A stretch of DNA of 19,935 nt, from the NCBI GenBank assembly GCA_904501835.1, contig CAJGBW010000029.1, positions 1 to 19,935 on the forward strand, given 5' to 3'. Below are positions 7,676 to 14,121 of this stretch, piece after piece (positions within the stretch are counted from its first letter, which is position 1; every line of letters begins with the position of its first letter). The position numbers and the translations under genes are program-made. The stretch is from an uncultured Bacteroidales bacterium (GTDB lineage: Bacteria; Bacteroidota; Bacteroidia; Bacteroidales; UBA932). Under the pieces are notes generated by a model. The model had not been told where the DNA came from and did no database searches. It saw nothing but the letters and a program-made list of their open reading frames with translations.

Positions 7676-8089
7676 CTACTCTTCGCCTCCTTCCTCTTCT
7701 TCGAAATCGAGAGAGGCATATTTTACCAAACAGTTATACCAATCCAACACTTTCTTCATGTGAGAAAGATAGAAACGGTCGCGGTCATAGGTCGGGACAG
7801 CCTTTTCAAATAATGCCACAATCGTCTGATTATCAGCCTTTGAGCTGGGCGCCTCCGCTCCCTCCAAGCTTGCAGAAAGAGCCAAAAATACATCTTTGAG
7901 TTTCATTTCACCCTCATCGGTATAAATGGACACATCAGACAAGGCGGTAATACGGTTGTGCATGGTGACAGACATACGTTTTTTATCGACCAAAGACTCC
8001 ACAATCGCACCGGTACGAGATTGTGCTAAAAAGGTAAAAAGACCACTCTGGCCAGATACGGCCAAGATTTTATTCAAATTTGTTTTCAT
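7676..8089 (-). CDS. DUF5606 domain-containing protein
   Basis: A 137-residue protein of unknown function that matches the Bacteroidota DUF5606 family: an N-terminal half with ILAVSGQSGLFTFLAQSRT, AIVESLVDKKR and a DVSIYTDEGEMKLKDVF segment, then a variable acidic C-terminal tail (DFEEEEGGEE). The family is typically found next to coaE and ybbR in this phylum. Its ATG overlaps the coaE stop as ATGA (8086-8089), so translational coupling to coaE is likely. Confidence 0.85.
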   Translation of the reverse strand: MKTNLNKILAVSGQSGLFTFLAQSRTGAIVESLVDKKRMSVTMHNRITALSDVSIYTDEGEMKLKDVFLALSASLEGAEAPSSKADNQTIVALFEKAVPTYDRDRFYLSHMKKVLDWYNCLVKYASLDFEEEEGGEE

Positions 8090-8673
8090 ATTGATAATGA
8101 TTGTAATATCTGGTTTAATTGTAATTCCAATTTTTCTTCTGTCCCATCATTGACGAGCACGTGGCTGACACGTGCGTCCTTGGGGGAAATATCCTGTGCT
8201 GCCACACGCGCTTGCGCCTGTTCTAACGTGGCTCCTCTTCGTGAAAGAATGCGTTGGATACGCAAGGATTCGGGGGCGTCCACATAGATAACAGCATCTG
8301 CATCCAGACGAGCACCGGCTTGCGGACTTAAAAACAAAGCGGATTCTATCGCCACCCACGCTGTAGATTGCCCGACAGCCCATTGATGAAAGTCCTCTAC
8401 GACTTGAGGATGAACCAGCGCATTGACCTTTGCACGCGCCTTGTCGTCAGCAAAAATCAAATTTGCCAACACGGCCTTGTCTAACTCACCCTGCTCATTA
8501 CGCAACGTACAGCCCAGTACTTTTTCCATTTCTGTCAGCAAAGAGGGATGTCGTTGATAGATAGACTTTGTCTGCTCGTCACAATCGTACACAGGCACCC
8601 CATGCTTTTGCAACATCCGACAAAGCTTGGACTTTCCGCCTCCTATAGGACCTGTTATGAGTAAAATCTTCAT
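8086..8673 (-). CDS. coaE: dephospho-CoA kinase
   Basis: A 195-residue P-loop kinase that makes coenzyme A from dephospho-CoA and ATP, the last step of CoA synthesis. It has a Walker A loop GPIGGGKS near the start, VYDCDEQTK in place of the usual DAD motif, then VHPQV and RILSRRGATLEQAQAR, which is the lid region. I prefer ATG 8673 over the upstream ATG 8682 because 8673 overlaps the ybbR stop as ATGA and puts the P-loop at the usual distance from the start. The same 4-base overlap joins it to DUF5606 downstream, so three genes are coupled. Confidence 0.93.
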   Translation of the reverse strand: MKILLITGPIGGGKSKLCRMLQKHGVPVYDCDEQTKSIYQRHPSLLTEMEKVLGCTLRNEQGELDKAVLANLIFADDKARAKVNALVHPQVVEDFHQWAVGQSTAWVAIESALFLSPQAGARLDADAVIYVDAPESLRIQRILSRRGATLEQAQARVAAQDISPKDARVSHVLVNDGTEEKLELQLNQILQSLSI

Positions 8674-9635
8674 TTTGAGCAATTTACAACAGCAGGTTCA
8701 ATACGATATGAGAGCATCCACTCCGGTTGACTTACCAATTTAACCAAGAGTTCAGCTGAAGACGATGACAAATCGTTGTAATCGACATAGGCTGCAAGCT
8801 CCTGCTCAACACCGGAATCCAATGGAAATAGACAATTGGCAATCACCCGCACCTGTTCCGTAGACAAAGTCGGAAGTTTCCCCTCCGGCACATTTTTAAT
8901 CTGCAAAGGCAAATCAAAAGTCAACTCCACGCAACGGCTCACCGACACATTGTAATTGACACTTTCCACAGACAGACGGGTTGAAGAAGGGACTTTCAAC
9001 TTGATATCTCCACTGACATTCTCTCTCAACTGATTCAAACGAAGTGATCGAGTCTGGATAGAATGGATATATTCAAGACGGGCAGGATCGGCATATACCA
9101 ACACTGAATCCGGTATGACTTTAACGGGGGCTGATAGGAAATACTGCGGGGCAAGATCCAGTGTAGCCAAAAATTCCACCGGAACTTTCTTATAATCACG
9201 ACGGGCAAAGCGGAAAAAAAGCGTATCGCTCACATAATATTCCACCTGGGCACTCTCTCCGAAAAAATCAGAGGCATAATGCTGTAAATCCTTATTTTTC
9301 AGATAGAAAGCTCCAGAAGAGTACGGAATCAAATCCGAGGCAGCCACTTTGACCTTACGAGGGTTGCTACGACCTAACATCTTGCAGGAAAGGATATCAA
9401 AACCCGTTGCCCGACATTTGGCCACCACCAATTCATTTTCGGAAGCCACATTGGCATAGCCTTCAATCCCTTCACACTCAACCAGCACAGGCACAGAGAG
9501 ATAGACCGAGTATTTCAAGGAAAGATTATGGAGCGTCCATACTCCCGCAGAAAGCACAAGAGCAAGAATCAGATAAATCCAATCCTTGCCTCCCTGCTCA
9601 AAAGGGCCTTCAAATATATCCCTCAGACGTCCCAC
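8670..9635 (-). CDS. ybbR: YbbR-like domain protein
   Basis: A 321-residue protein with a short cytoplasmic N-terminus, one membrane helix at about residues 20-36 (WIYLILALVLSAGVWTLH) and an extracytoplasmic part made of beta-rich YbbR-like repeats. It has typical VPV/VPVEF strands (SVPVLVE, KVPVEFLATL) and PDSVLVYADP. In Firmicutes, YbbR (CdaR) regulates the diadenylate cyclase CdaA. In Bacteroidota the role is less clear and no cyclase gene is visible here. The gene sits 9 bases after the yajC stop and overlaps coaE by 4 bases. Confidence 0.85.
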   Translation of the reverse strand: MGRLRDIFEGPFEQGGKDWIYLILALVLSAGVWTLHNLSLKYSVYLSVPVLVECEGIEGYANVASENELVVAKCRATGFDILSCKMLGRSNPRKVKVAASDLIPYSSGAFYLKNKDLQHYASDFFGESAQVEYYVSDTLFFRFARRDYKKVPVEFLATLDLAPQYFLSAPVKVIPDSVLVYADPARLEYIHSIQTRSLRLNQLRENVSGDIKLKVPSSTRLSVESVNYNVSVSRCVELTFDLPLQIKNVPEGKLPTLSTEQVRVIANCLFPLDSGVEQELAAYVDYNDLSSSSAELLVKLVSQPEWMLSYRIEPAVVNCSK

Positions 9636-9644
9636 TTGCCAGGA

Positions 9645-10028
9645 CTATTTTTGTTCTGCGTTTTCTTCTTTTGCAGCGGTTTTCTCCACCTTTTCATCTT
9701 TCTTCTGGGCAGCCACAGCCGCTTGCTGAGGGCCTTGAATAGCGGATTTCAAGAAAGTGATGCACACACCTTTGTCCACTTCTACAACGACCTTATCCTC
9801 TTTCACCTCTTTTACGGTACCATTGATACCACCGATAGTCACGACTTTGTCGCCGTTCTTCAATCCGTTCAAAAACTTCTGCAACTCCTTACGCTGCTTA
9901 TTCTGGGGACGAATCATAAAGAAGTACATCACCACAAAAATAAGGGCAATCATAATCCACATTGACAAACTGCTTTGACCGGCTGCATTGGCAGGAGCGG
10001 CATTCAAAAATGCAAATAAAATGTTCAT
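9645..10028 (-). CDS. yajC: preprotein translocase accessory subunit YajC
   Basis: A 127-residue protein with one N-terminal membrane helix (about residues 23-41, MWIMIALIFVVMYFFMI) directly followed by the family signature RPQNKQRKE. After it comes the soluble domain (NGDKVVTIGGINGTVKEV) and a charged Ala/Lys/Glu-rich tail. YajC joins SecDF at the Sec translocon. A 78-base gap without an obvious promoter separates it from nusB, so transcription probably continues from there. Confidence 0.93.
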   Translation of the reverse strand: MNILFAFLNAAPANAAGQSSLSMWIMIALIFVVMYFFMIRPQNKQRKELQKFLNGLKNGDKVVTIGGINGTVKEVKEDKVVVEVDKGVCITFLKSAIQGPQQAAVAAQKKDEKVEKTAAKEENAEQK

Positions 10029-10106
10029 TGTTATCTAATTTTTAGTTTATAATTCGGTTGTTTCTCGCGCGCGTATCTTATTTATAGGTCGTGGCGATAG
10101 GCGCAA

Positions 10107-11072
10107 TTAATATTTGGTGATGACACCTTCCTGCTGCATTCCTTTTACAAGACGGTCCAAAAGTCCATTGACAAAAACGCTGCTCTTGGGCGTACCATAA
10201 AACTTGGAAATCTCCACATATTCGTTCATGGAAACACGCAAAGGAATGTTCGGGAAATAGACACACTCGGCCAGGGCACAGACAATCAGGCACACGTCAG
10301 TTGTCACCAGACGGTCTTTTTCCCAACCGCCGGTAAGTTTTGCCGTACGATCCGAATAATCCGCATATTGACAGAAGGCATATTCGAGCAACTTCTTGGC
10401 GAAAAGCTTGTCATCCTCCACGTTATCCATGCCGCTCTTCATCAGCATTTCGCTTTGGTAGAGGGCTGGAAGCTGCCAACTTTTTCCGGCTGCCAAATCA
10501 GCGAAAGTACGACAACACCAAGTCAAGGAGTAAGCCAAATCATCATTCCACCAGATATTCATTTCTTCCAGCAAGTCCGACAATTCTTCCAACTCGACAA
10601 ACTCTTCCTCGAAAATTTTGGTAAACAAGGCGCAATCCTCTTTCAGCGAACGCTTGGGAGAGGCCATATAATCCTTATAATAGTCTTTGGTAGCAACACT
10701 ATTGAGCACTTTTTTCAGCACCAAATCATACTGTTGCCAAGAAAATTTACATTTGGCGAATGCTTTTTGAAATTCGGAGTCTTCTGAAAGATACTTTGCC
10801 AAAGCATTGTCGGCAAATTTAGTATTGGGATGCAAATCTTCCTGGGTCGGATTTGCCTTGTTTTTAGCTGCCTCCAAACGCTCTCCTGCCAACGTACTCA
10901 ACGGTGCGACCGCGCCGAGCATAAAGAGATAAAGATCACGTGTGGCTTGTGTCGATTGATTAAATTGTTCAGTCGCCTCGGCCAGATTGACGGGCGAGGA
11001 TGAATCCCACGTTTGTACAGCACTATAAAGCGCCTTAAAAACCTTAATCCTCAATATCCTTCTATTCAACAT
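10107..11072 (-). CDS. nusB: transcription antitermination factor NusB, long Bacteroidota form
   Basis: A 321-residue protein that starts MLNRRILRIKVFKALYSAV and ends with the conserved NusB fold region (YADYSDRTAKLTGGWEKDRL, then FPNIPLRVSMNEYVEISKFY and VFVNGLLDRLVK). NusB binds boxA RNA with S10 and supports rRNA antitermination. E. coli NusB is about 139 residues; the long form with an inserted helical middle is usual in Bacteroidota. The in-frame TTG at 11093 is rejected as a start because it lies inside a -7 promoter box. ATG 11072 is 18 bases past that box. It is the first gene of the minus-strand run down to rimO. Confidence 0.9.
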   Translation of the reverse strand: MLNRRILRIKVFKALYSAVQTWDSSSPVNLAEATEQFNQSTQATRDLYLFMLGAVAPLSTLAGERLEAAKNKANPTQEDLHPNTKFADNALAKYLSEDSEFQKAFAKCKFSWQQYDLVLKKVLNSVATKDYYKDYMASPKRSLKEDCALFTKIFEEEFVELEELSDLLEEMNIWWNDDLAYSLTWCCRTFADLAAGKSWQLPALYQSEMLMKSGMDNVEDDKLFAKKLLEYAFCQYADYSDRTAKLTGGWEKDRLVTTDVCLIVCALAECVYFPNIPLRVSMNEYVEISKFYGTPKSSVFVNGLLDRLVKGMQQEGVITKY

Positions 11073-11090
11073 ATTCAAAGAAATTTTATG

Positions 11091-11098
11091 CAAAGATA
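11091..11098 (-). promoter_or_regulatory. -7 box (TATCTTTG) upstream of nusB
   Basis: TATCTTTG on the minus strand matches TAnnTTTG exactly and ends 18 bases before the nusB ATG. No TTTG is seen at the usual 19-21 base distance; the nearest is 30 bases away. The -33 part is therefore weak or activator-dependent. It probably drives the whole nusB-rimO run. Confidence 0.5.
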
Positions 11099-11120
11099 CG
11101 TCATTTTTATTAAATATTTA

Positions 11121-11128
11121 TATATTTG
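11121..11128 (+). promoter_or_regulatory. -7 box (TATATTTG) upstream of the DUF3276 gene
   Basis: TATATTTG fits TAnnTTTG and ends 30 bases before ATG 11159. It is divergent from the nusB box, 22 bases away. No -33 TTTG is found at standard spacing. The upstream in-frame TTG at 11126 lies within this box and so is not a translation start. Confidence 0.45.
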
Positions 11129-11158
11129 CAAAAACTTTTAAAGCCTAATTATTTACAG

Positions 11159-11518
11159 ATGCAAAACGATGATTATCAGGGCGCAACAATGAATTCTGAG
11201 CGTTCCACTGAAGATGTTTATTCCAAGCCTGTGAGGGCAGGAAAACGCACCTATTTCTTCGATGTCAAGGCTACACGAGGCGGAGATTATTACCTAACCA
11301 TTACAGAAAGTAAACGCAAGGTTGAAAGAGATGGAAGTTTTACCTATGACAAACGTAAGATATTTCTTTACAAAGAAGACTTCGAGAAATTCCAGGAAGG
11401 ACTTTCCGAAGCCGTGGAGTATATCCACAAAAACGGCACAAAGCCGCATTACAACGGTCCTGAAAAATCAGCCAACGAAGACGGCAAATTTTCAGACGTT
11501 GATTTCGAAGAATTGTAA
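11159..11518 (+). CDS. DUF3276 (PUR-like) family protein
   Basis: This is a 119-residue protein with the small PUR-alpha-like fold assigned to DUF3276. Visible signatures are AGKRTYFFDVKATRGGDYYLTITESKR, then KIFLYKEDFEKFQEGL; residues after about 98 are a polar tail. PUR-repeat proteins bind single-stranded DNA or RNA, and small bacterial members are thought to do the same, but no role is proven for this subgroup. Start choice: ATG 11159 lies 30 bases after the -7 box. A second ATG at 11189 is also possible and would still keep the whole domain. The gene ends in a strong terminator. Confidence 0.82.
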   Translation: MQNDDYQGATMNSERSTEDVYSKPVRAGKRTYFFDVKATRGGDYYLTITESKRKVERDGSFTYDKRKIFLYKEDFEKFQEGLSEAVEYIHKNGTKPHYNGPEKSANEDGKFSDVDFEEL

Positions 11519-11542
11519 TTAGATTTGTAAAGAACATGAAAG

Positions 11543-11570
11543 AAAAGGCAACCGTGTGGTTGCCTTTTTT
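11543..11570 (+). terminator. intrinsic terminator of the DUF3276 gene
   Basis: AAAAGGCAACC (11543-11553), loop GTGT, GGTTGCCTTTT (11558-11568), then more T to 11570. The stem is 11 pairs with a T-run, 25 bases after the stop codon. Confidence 0.9.
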
Positions 11571-11572
11571 GT

Positions 11573-11609
11573 TGTAAAACAAAAAAGAGAGCGATAGTCG
11601 CTCTCTTTT
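11573..11609 (-). terminator. intrinsic terminator of tRNA-Glu
   Basis: Read on the minus strand, a 12-pair stem AAAAGAGAGCGA / TCGCTCTCTTTT (11583-11609, loop of three) is followed by a T-rich tail. It begins right at the encoded CCA of the tRNA. It is back to back with the DUF3276 terminator, so the two convergent units are well separated. Confidence 0.88.
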
Positions 11610-11683
11610 GGTACTGGGTAGGAGAATCGAACTCCTATTGCAAGATTGAGAATCTTGAGTACTAACCGTTATACGAACCCAGC
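11609..11683 (-). tRNA. tRNA-Glu (anticodon CTC), CCA encoded
   Basis: The cloverleaf was folded by eye on the minus strand. The acceptor is GCTGGGT / ACCCAGT (first pair G-U), with T8 and C9. The D stem starts GTA, the anticodon stem is CAAGA/TCTTG, and the loop TTCTCAA gives anticodon CTC (codon GAG). The T arm is AGGAG-TTCGATT-CTCCT, the discriminator is A73, and the CCA is encoded in the DNA (11609-11611). The TTCGTATAA start after the acceptor is typical of tRNA-Glu. It has its own consensus promoter and terminator. Confidence 0.95.
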
Positions 11684-11697
11684 GTTGAATTGGACTG

Positions 11698-11729
11698 CAA
11701 AGATAAGACGTTATATGGAATTTTGCAAA
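11698..11729 (-). promoter_or_regulatory. consensus promoter of tRNA-Glu
   Basis: On the minus strand TTTG (11726-11729), a 20-base spacer, and TATCTTTG (11698-11705) match the Bacteroidota consensus perfectly. The -7 box ends 14 bases before the mature tRNA 5' end. Its -33 element abuts the -33 element of the divergent ugd promoter in the shared word TTTTGCAAAT. Confidence 0.85.
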
Positions 11730-11756
11730 TTTTTCTAAAAATTATTCCTAACTTTG
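11722..11756 (+). promoter_or_regulatory. promoter of the nucleotide-sugar dehydrogenase gene
   Basis: TAACTTTG at 11749-11756 fits TAnnTTTG. The nearest TTTG (11722-11725) is 23 bases upstream, slightly longer than usual. The in-frame GTG at 11758 lies at the expected transcript start, which supports ATG 11785 as the true start, 28 bases further on. Confidence 0.55.
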
Positions 11757-11784
11757 TGTGAATTTGTATAAAAATGACAGTCCA

Positions 11785-13011
11785 ATGAAGATTGCAGTTG
11801 CAGGTACAGGATATGTAGGTCTCTCCATGGCCACCTTACTTTCGGTTCACAACGAGGTAACGGCCGTTGACATTATTCCCGACAAGGTCGAGCGCATCAA
11901 CCACCGCGAATCCCCTATTCAGGACGAATATATAGAAAGGTATTTCAAGGAGAAAAACCTCCATTTGACCGCCGTTTTGGATGGTGCGACAGCCTATAAG
12001 GAGGCTGATTTTGTCATTATTGCCACCCCGACCAATTATGACCCGCAGCAGAATTATTTTGACACTTCGCACGTAGAAGAGGTCATCAAATTGGTACAAG
12101 AGGTCAATTCAGAGGCTGTCATGGTAATCAAATCTACCATCCCTGTCGGATTCACCGCCAGCATGAAGGCAAAATATCCCCAGGCCAAACTCCTGTTTTC
12201 CCCTGAATTTCTTCGCGAAAGCAAGGCGCTCTATGACAATCTCTACCCCAGCCGCATCATTGTCGGCTTTGACGGAGATGGCTTAAAAGAAGCGGCGCAG
12301 ACTTTCGCCCAACTACTTTGCGAAGGCGCCATCAAAGAAGATATCGATGTGATCTATATGGGAAGCACGGAAGCAGAGGCAGTCAAATTGTTCGCCAACA
12401 CCTACCTGGCGCTGCGCGTGAGCTTCTTCAACGAATTGGACACCTACGCGGAAAGCAAAGGACTTTGCACCGAGCATATTATTAAAGGTATATGTTTAGA
12501 CCCGCGCATCGGAAGCGACTACAACAACCCCTCCTTCGGTTATGGCGGATACTGCCTGCCGAAAGACACCAAACAATTGCTTGCCAATTATAAAGATGTG
12601 CCGGAAAATCTCATTCAAGCCATTGTCGATAGCAATCGCACCCGCAAGGACTATATTGCCGACCGCGTTTTGGAGAAAGCCGGCTACTACACCGGCAGCA
12701 GCGATTGGAACGAAAAACGGGAAAAGAACGTCACCATCGGCGTGTACCGCCTGACGATGAAGGTGGATTCCGACAATTTCCGCCAAAGTTCGATTCAGGG
12801 CATCATGAAAAGAGTGAAAGCCAAAGGCGCAACCGTCATTGTGTATGAACCCGCTTTAGAAGACGGCACCCTGTTTTTTGGCAGCCGCATTGTCAACGAC
12901 TTGGAAAAATTCAAAAAGGAAAGCGCGGTCATTATAGCCAATCGTTACGACAAACAACTGGATGACGTGTGCGAAAAGGTCTATACACGCGATATTTTCA
13001 AACGAGATTAA
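11785..13011 (+). CDS. ugd: UDP-glucose/nucleotide-sugar 6-dehydrogenase
   Basis: A 408-residue protein of the UDP-glucose dehydrogenase family. These enzymes oxidise UDP-sugars at C6 with two NAD+ to give a uronic acid used for surface polysaccharide. It has the NAD-binding GTGYVG at residues 7-12, [10 protein letters not shown], the VIKSTIPVG segment, FSPEFLRE, and the catalytic [14 protein letters not shown] with Cys257. ATG 11785 is chosen because [12 protein letters not shown] is the family start and the upstream GTG sits on the promoter. It stands alone; no glycan genes flank it, so the exact sugar substrate is not fixed. UDP-glucose is the default. Confidence 0.92.
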   Translation: MKIAVAGTGYVGLSMATLLSVHNEVTAVDIIPDKVERINHRESPIQDEYIERYFKEKNLHLTAVLDGATAYKEADFVIIATPTNYDPQQNYFDTSHVEEVIKLVQEVNSEAVMVIKSTIPVGFTASMKAKYPQAKLLFSPEFLRESKALYDNLYPSRIIVGFDGDGLKEAAQTFAQLLCEGAIKEDIDVIYMGSTEAEAVKLFANTYLALRVSFFNELDTYAESKGLCTEHIIKGICLDPRIGSDYNNPSFGYGGYCLPKDTKQLLANYKDVPENLIQAIVDSNRTRKDYIADRVLEKAGYYTGSSDWNEKREKNVTIGVYRLTMKVDSDNFRQSSIQGIMKRVKAKGATVIVYEPALEDGTLFFGSRIVNDLEKFKKESAVIIANRYDKQLDDVCEKVYTRDIFKRD

Positions 13012-13040
13012 AGATTTTTGTAAAAAAGTTTGCGAAAAAA

Positions 13041-13071
13041 TTTGGTATATCGGAAAATAATCCTACCTTTG
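13041..13071 (+). promoter_or_regulatory. consensus promoter of rplS
   Basis: TTTG at 13041-13044, a 19-base spacer and TACCTTTG at 13064-13071 form a full Bacteroidota promoter, located 73 bases before the rplS ATG. Confidence 0.85.
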
Positions 13072-13074
13072 CAG

Positions 13075-13144
13075 TCGCAAAATAAAAGCAACCGCTGGCG
13101 TTGGGTGAAAAACACGTTACGTTGCCACTAGTAACAATAGAAAC
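13075..13144 (+). promoter_or_regulatory. possible structured leader of rplS
   Basis: The transcript start predicted from the promoter leaves about 70 bases before the rplS ATG. Within it GCAAC (13088-13092) can pair with GTTGC (13121-13125), or alternatively GTTAC (13116-13120) with GTAAC (13131-13135). These overlapping options could be an autoregulatory L19 leader of the kind known in other bacteria. Pairing is short and hand-made, so this is tentative. Confidence 0.35.
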
Positions 13145-13525
13145 ATGAATCTTATTGACATCGTAGATCAGGCCTTTGCAAATGAGCAGGTCGCATCTTA
13201 TCCCCAGTTTAAGGCAGGAGATACCATCACCGTTACTTTCAAAATCAAAGAGGGTGATAAATACAGACTCCAGAAATTCAAAGGAGTAGTTATTCAAATC
13301 AAGGGTTCCACTCCCGCCACCAGAACCTTCACTATCCGCAAAGTTTCCAATGGTGTGGGTGTAGAAAGAATTATTCCTTTCCAGTCCCCCTCTATTGACT
13401 CTATCGAGTTGAACAAAGTGGGTAAAGTTCGTAGAGCACGCATCTTCTACCTCCGCAACCTTTCTGGTAAGAAGGCTCGCATTAAAGAGAAAAAGTTTGC
13501 TGTTAAAGAAGTAAGCGCAGAATAA
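13145..13525 (+). CDS. rplS: 50S ribosomal protein L19
   Basis: A 126-residue protein with the L19 hallmarks: FKAGDTITVTFKIKEGDKYRLQ, then QKFKGVVIQIKG, TRTFTIRKVSNGVGVERIIP and GKVRRARIFYLRNLSGKKARIKE. L19 sits at the 30S-50S interface. The slightly extended C-terminus (EKKFAVKEVSAE) is normal for the phylum. The stop codon is 10 bases from the start of tRNA-Arg, so the two share a transcript. Confidence 0.97.
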   Translation: MNLIDIVDQAFANEQVASYPQFKAGDTITVTFKIKEGDKYRLQKFKGVVIQIKGSTPATRTFTIRKVSNGVGVERIIPFQSPSIDSIELNKVGKVRRARIFYLRNLSGKKARIKEKKFAVKEVSAE

Positions 13526-13535
13526 ATAAAATAAT

Positions 13536-13609
13536 GGCCCGTTAGCTCAGCTGAATAGAGCGTTTGACTACGGATCAAAAGGTCGTAGGTTTGAATCCTT
13601 CACGGGTCA
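13536..13609 (+). tRNA. tRNA-Arg (anticodon ACG), no encoded CCA
   Basis: The acceptor is GGCCCGT / ACGGGTC (one G-U pair), with T8 and A9, D stem GCTC, anticodon stem TTTGA/TCAAA, and loop CTACGGA giving anticodon ACG. The T arm is GTAGG-TTTGAAT-CCTTC, with one T-T mismatch at the second pair. The discriminator is A73 and CGA follows, so CCA must be added by enzyme. It lies 10 bases after rplS with no separate promoter, and ahead of a long terminator hairpin. Confidence 0.92.
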
Positions 13610-13626
13610 CGACAAAGCCATTGAGG

Positions 13627-13664
13627 CACAAAAGGCGCCAGACTTTCGTCTGGCGCCTTTTGTG
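13627..13664 (+). terminator. 17-pair terminator hairpin of rplS-tRNA-Arg
   Basis: Bases 13627-13643 pair perfectly with 13648-13664 around a 4-base loop. The GC core is GGCGCCAGAC/GTCTGGCGCC, with A-rich and T-rich flanks (ACAAAA/TTTTGT). The T-run is only four bases, but the stem is very strong and works for either strand. Confidence 0.8.
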
Positions 13665-13935
13665 TGGGGGTGGCGCTCGGAAAGTTTGCTTTCCAGACAC
13701 CACCCACACACAAAAAAGCAGCTCGGGGCTCCGCCCCGGCCCCTTTGCCCGCCTCAATCCCCTCTCGCGTCGGTCGTAAGACAGCCCGCGCAGGGGGAAA
13801 GGATGTGGACGGCCTCAAGGACGCAACGCGGACGAAGACTGCCGGCCAAATCCTATACTTTCAGCAACGCTCCTCCAGCGTTCTCCACGCCGACGCACAC
13901 AGCGGCATTAGAGGAACTTGACCAGTGAAAGAAAA
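13665..13935. other. GC-rich, palindrome-containing non-coding block after tRNA-Arg
   Basis: I see no convincing gene here. Open frames exist in several frames at once on both strands, overlap the tRNA or terminator, and give low-complexity Pro/Arg/Ala-rich translations, as expected from GC-rich DNA with few stops. The block holds several hairpins. A large one at 13661-13712 has an outer TGTGTGGGGGTGG/CCACCCACACACA with one mismatch and an inner GGAAAG-TTTG-CTTTCC. CGGGGC-TCC-GCCCCG lies at 13724-13738, and AACGCT-CCTCC-AGCGTT at 13866-13882. Base composition is clearly unlike the flanking genes. It may be an interspersed repeat, an uncharacterised RNA, or decayed mobile DNA. Confidence 0.5.
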
Positions 13936-13938
13936 ATT

Positions 13939-13962
13939 ACTACCAAGAAAACTACCAAGAAA
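13939..13962. repeat. two tandem copies of ACTACCAAGAAA
   Basis: The 12-base unit occurs exactly twice, head to tail (13939-13950, 13951-13962), where GC-rich DNA gives way to AT-rich DNA upstream of the ATPase gene. Confidence 0.85.
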
Positions 13963-13971
13963 ATTATTCAC

Positions 13972-14000
13972 AACTAGACTTTTAAGATATAAAAGTAGTT
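13972..14000. repeat. imperfect inverted repeat upstream of the ATPase gene
   Basis: AACT-(AG)-ACTTTTA, spacer AGATA, TAAAAGT-AGTT: eleven pairs with a two-base bulge. It lies about 60 bases upstream of the putative -7 box at 14061. It could be an operator for a dimeric regulator (the downstream protein has its own winged-helix domain) or simply a hairpin. It is not followed by a T-run. Confidence 0.45.
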
Positions 14001-14060
14001 CTTCCTAAACTAAAACGGCGGAATATTTCAGTGCAAGCAACCTTATTAAGATAAAATCAT

Positions 14061-14068
14061 TACCTTTG
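14061..14068 (+). promoter_or_regulatory. -7 box (TACCTTTG) upstream of the ATPase gene
   Basis: This matches TAnnTTTG and lies 53 bases before ATG 14122. No TTTG is seen at 19-21 bases upstream, so the promoter is incomplete by consensus. Confidence 0.45.
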
Positions 14069-14121
14069 CTCGGTAAGTGCTGAGAATTTTAGCGAAAGTT
14101 TGCAAGAAAAGACCGTTCTGT

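Noticed and set aside
6899..7813. Plus-strand open frame of 304 codons opposite rimO and DUF5606
   Set aside because: It is antisense to two well-supported genes, including the radical-SAM cysteines, and spans their junction.
13564..13928. Several overlapping open frames (both strands) from tRNA-Arg into the GC-rich block
   Set aside because: They overlap the tRNA and the terminator, occur in several frames at once, and give low-complexity Pro/Arg/Ala-rich translations typical of GC-rich non-coding DNA.
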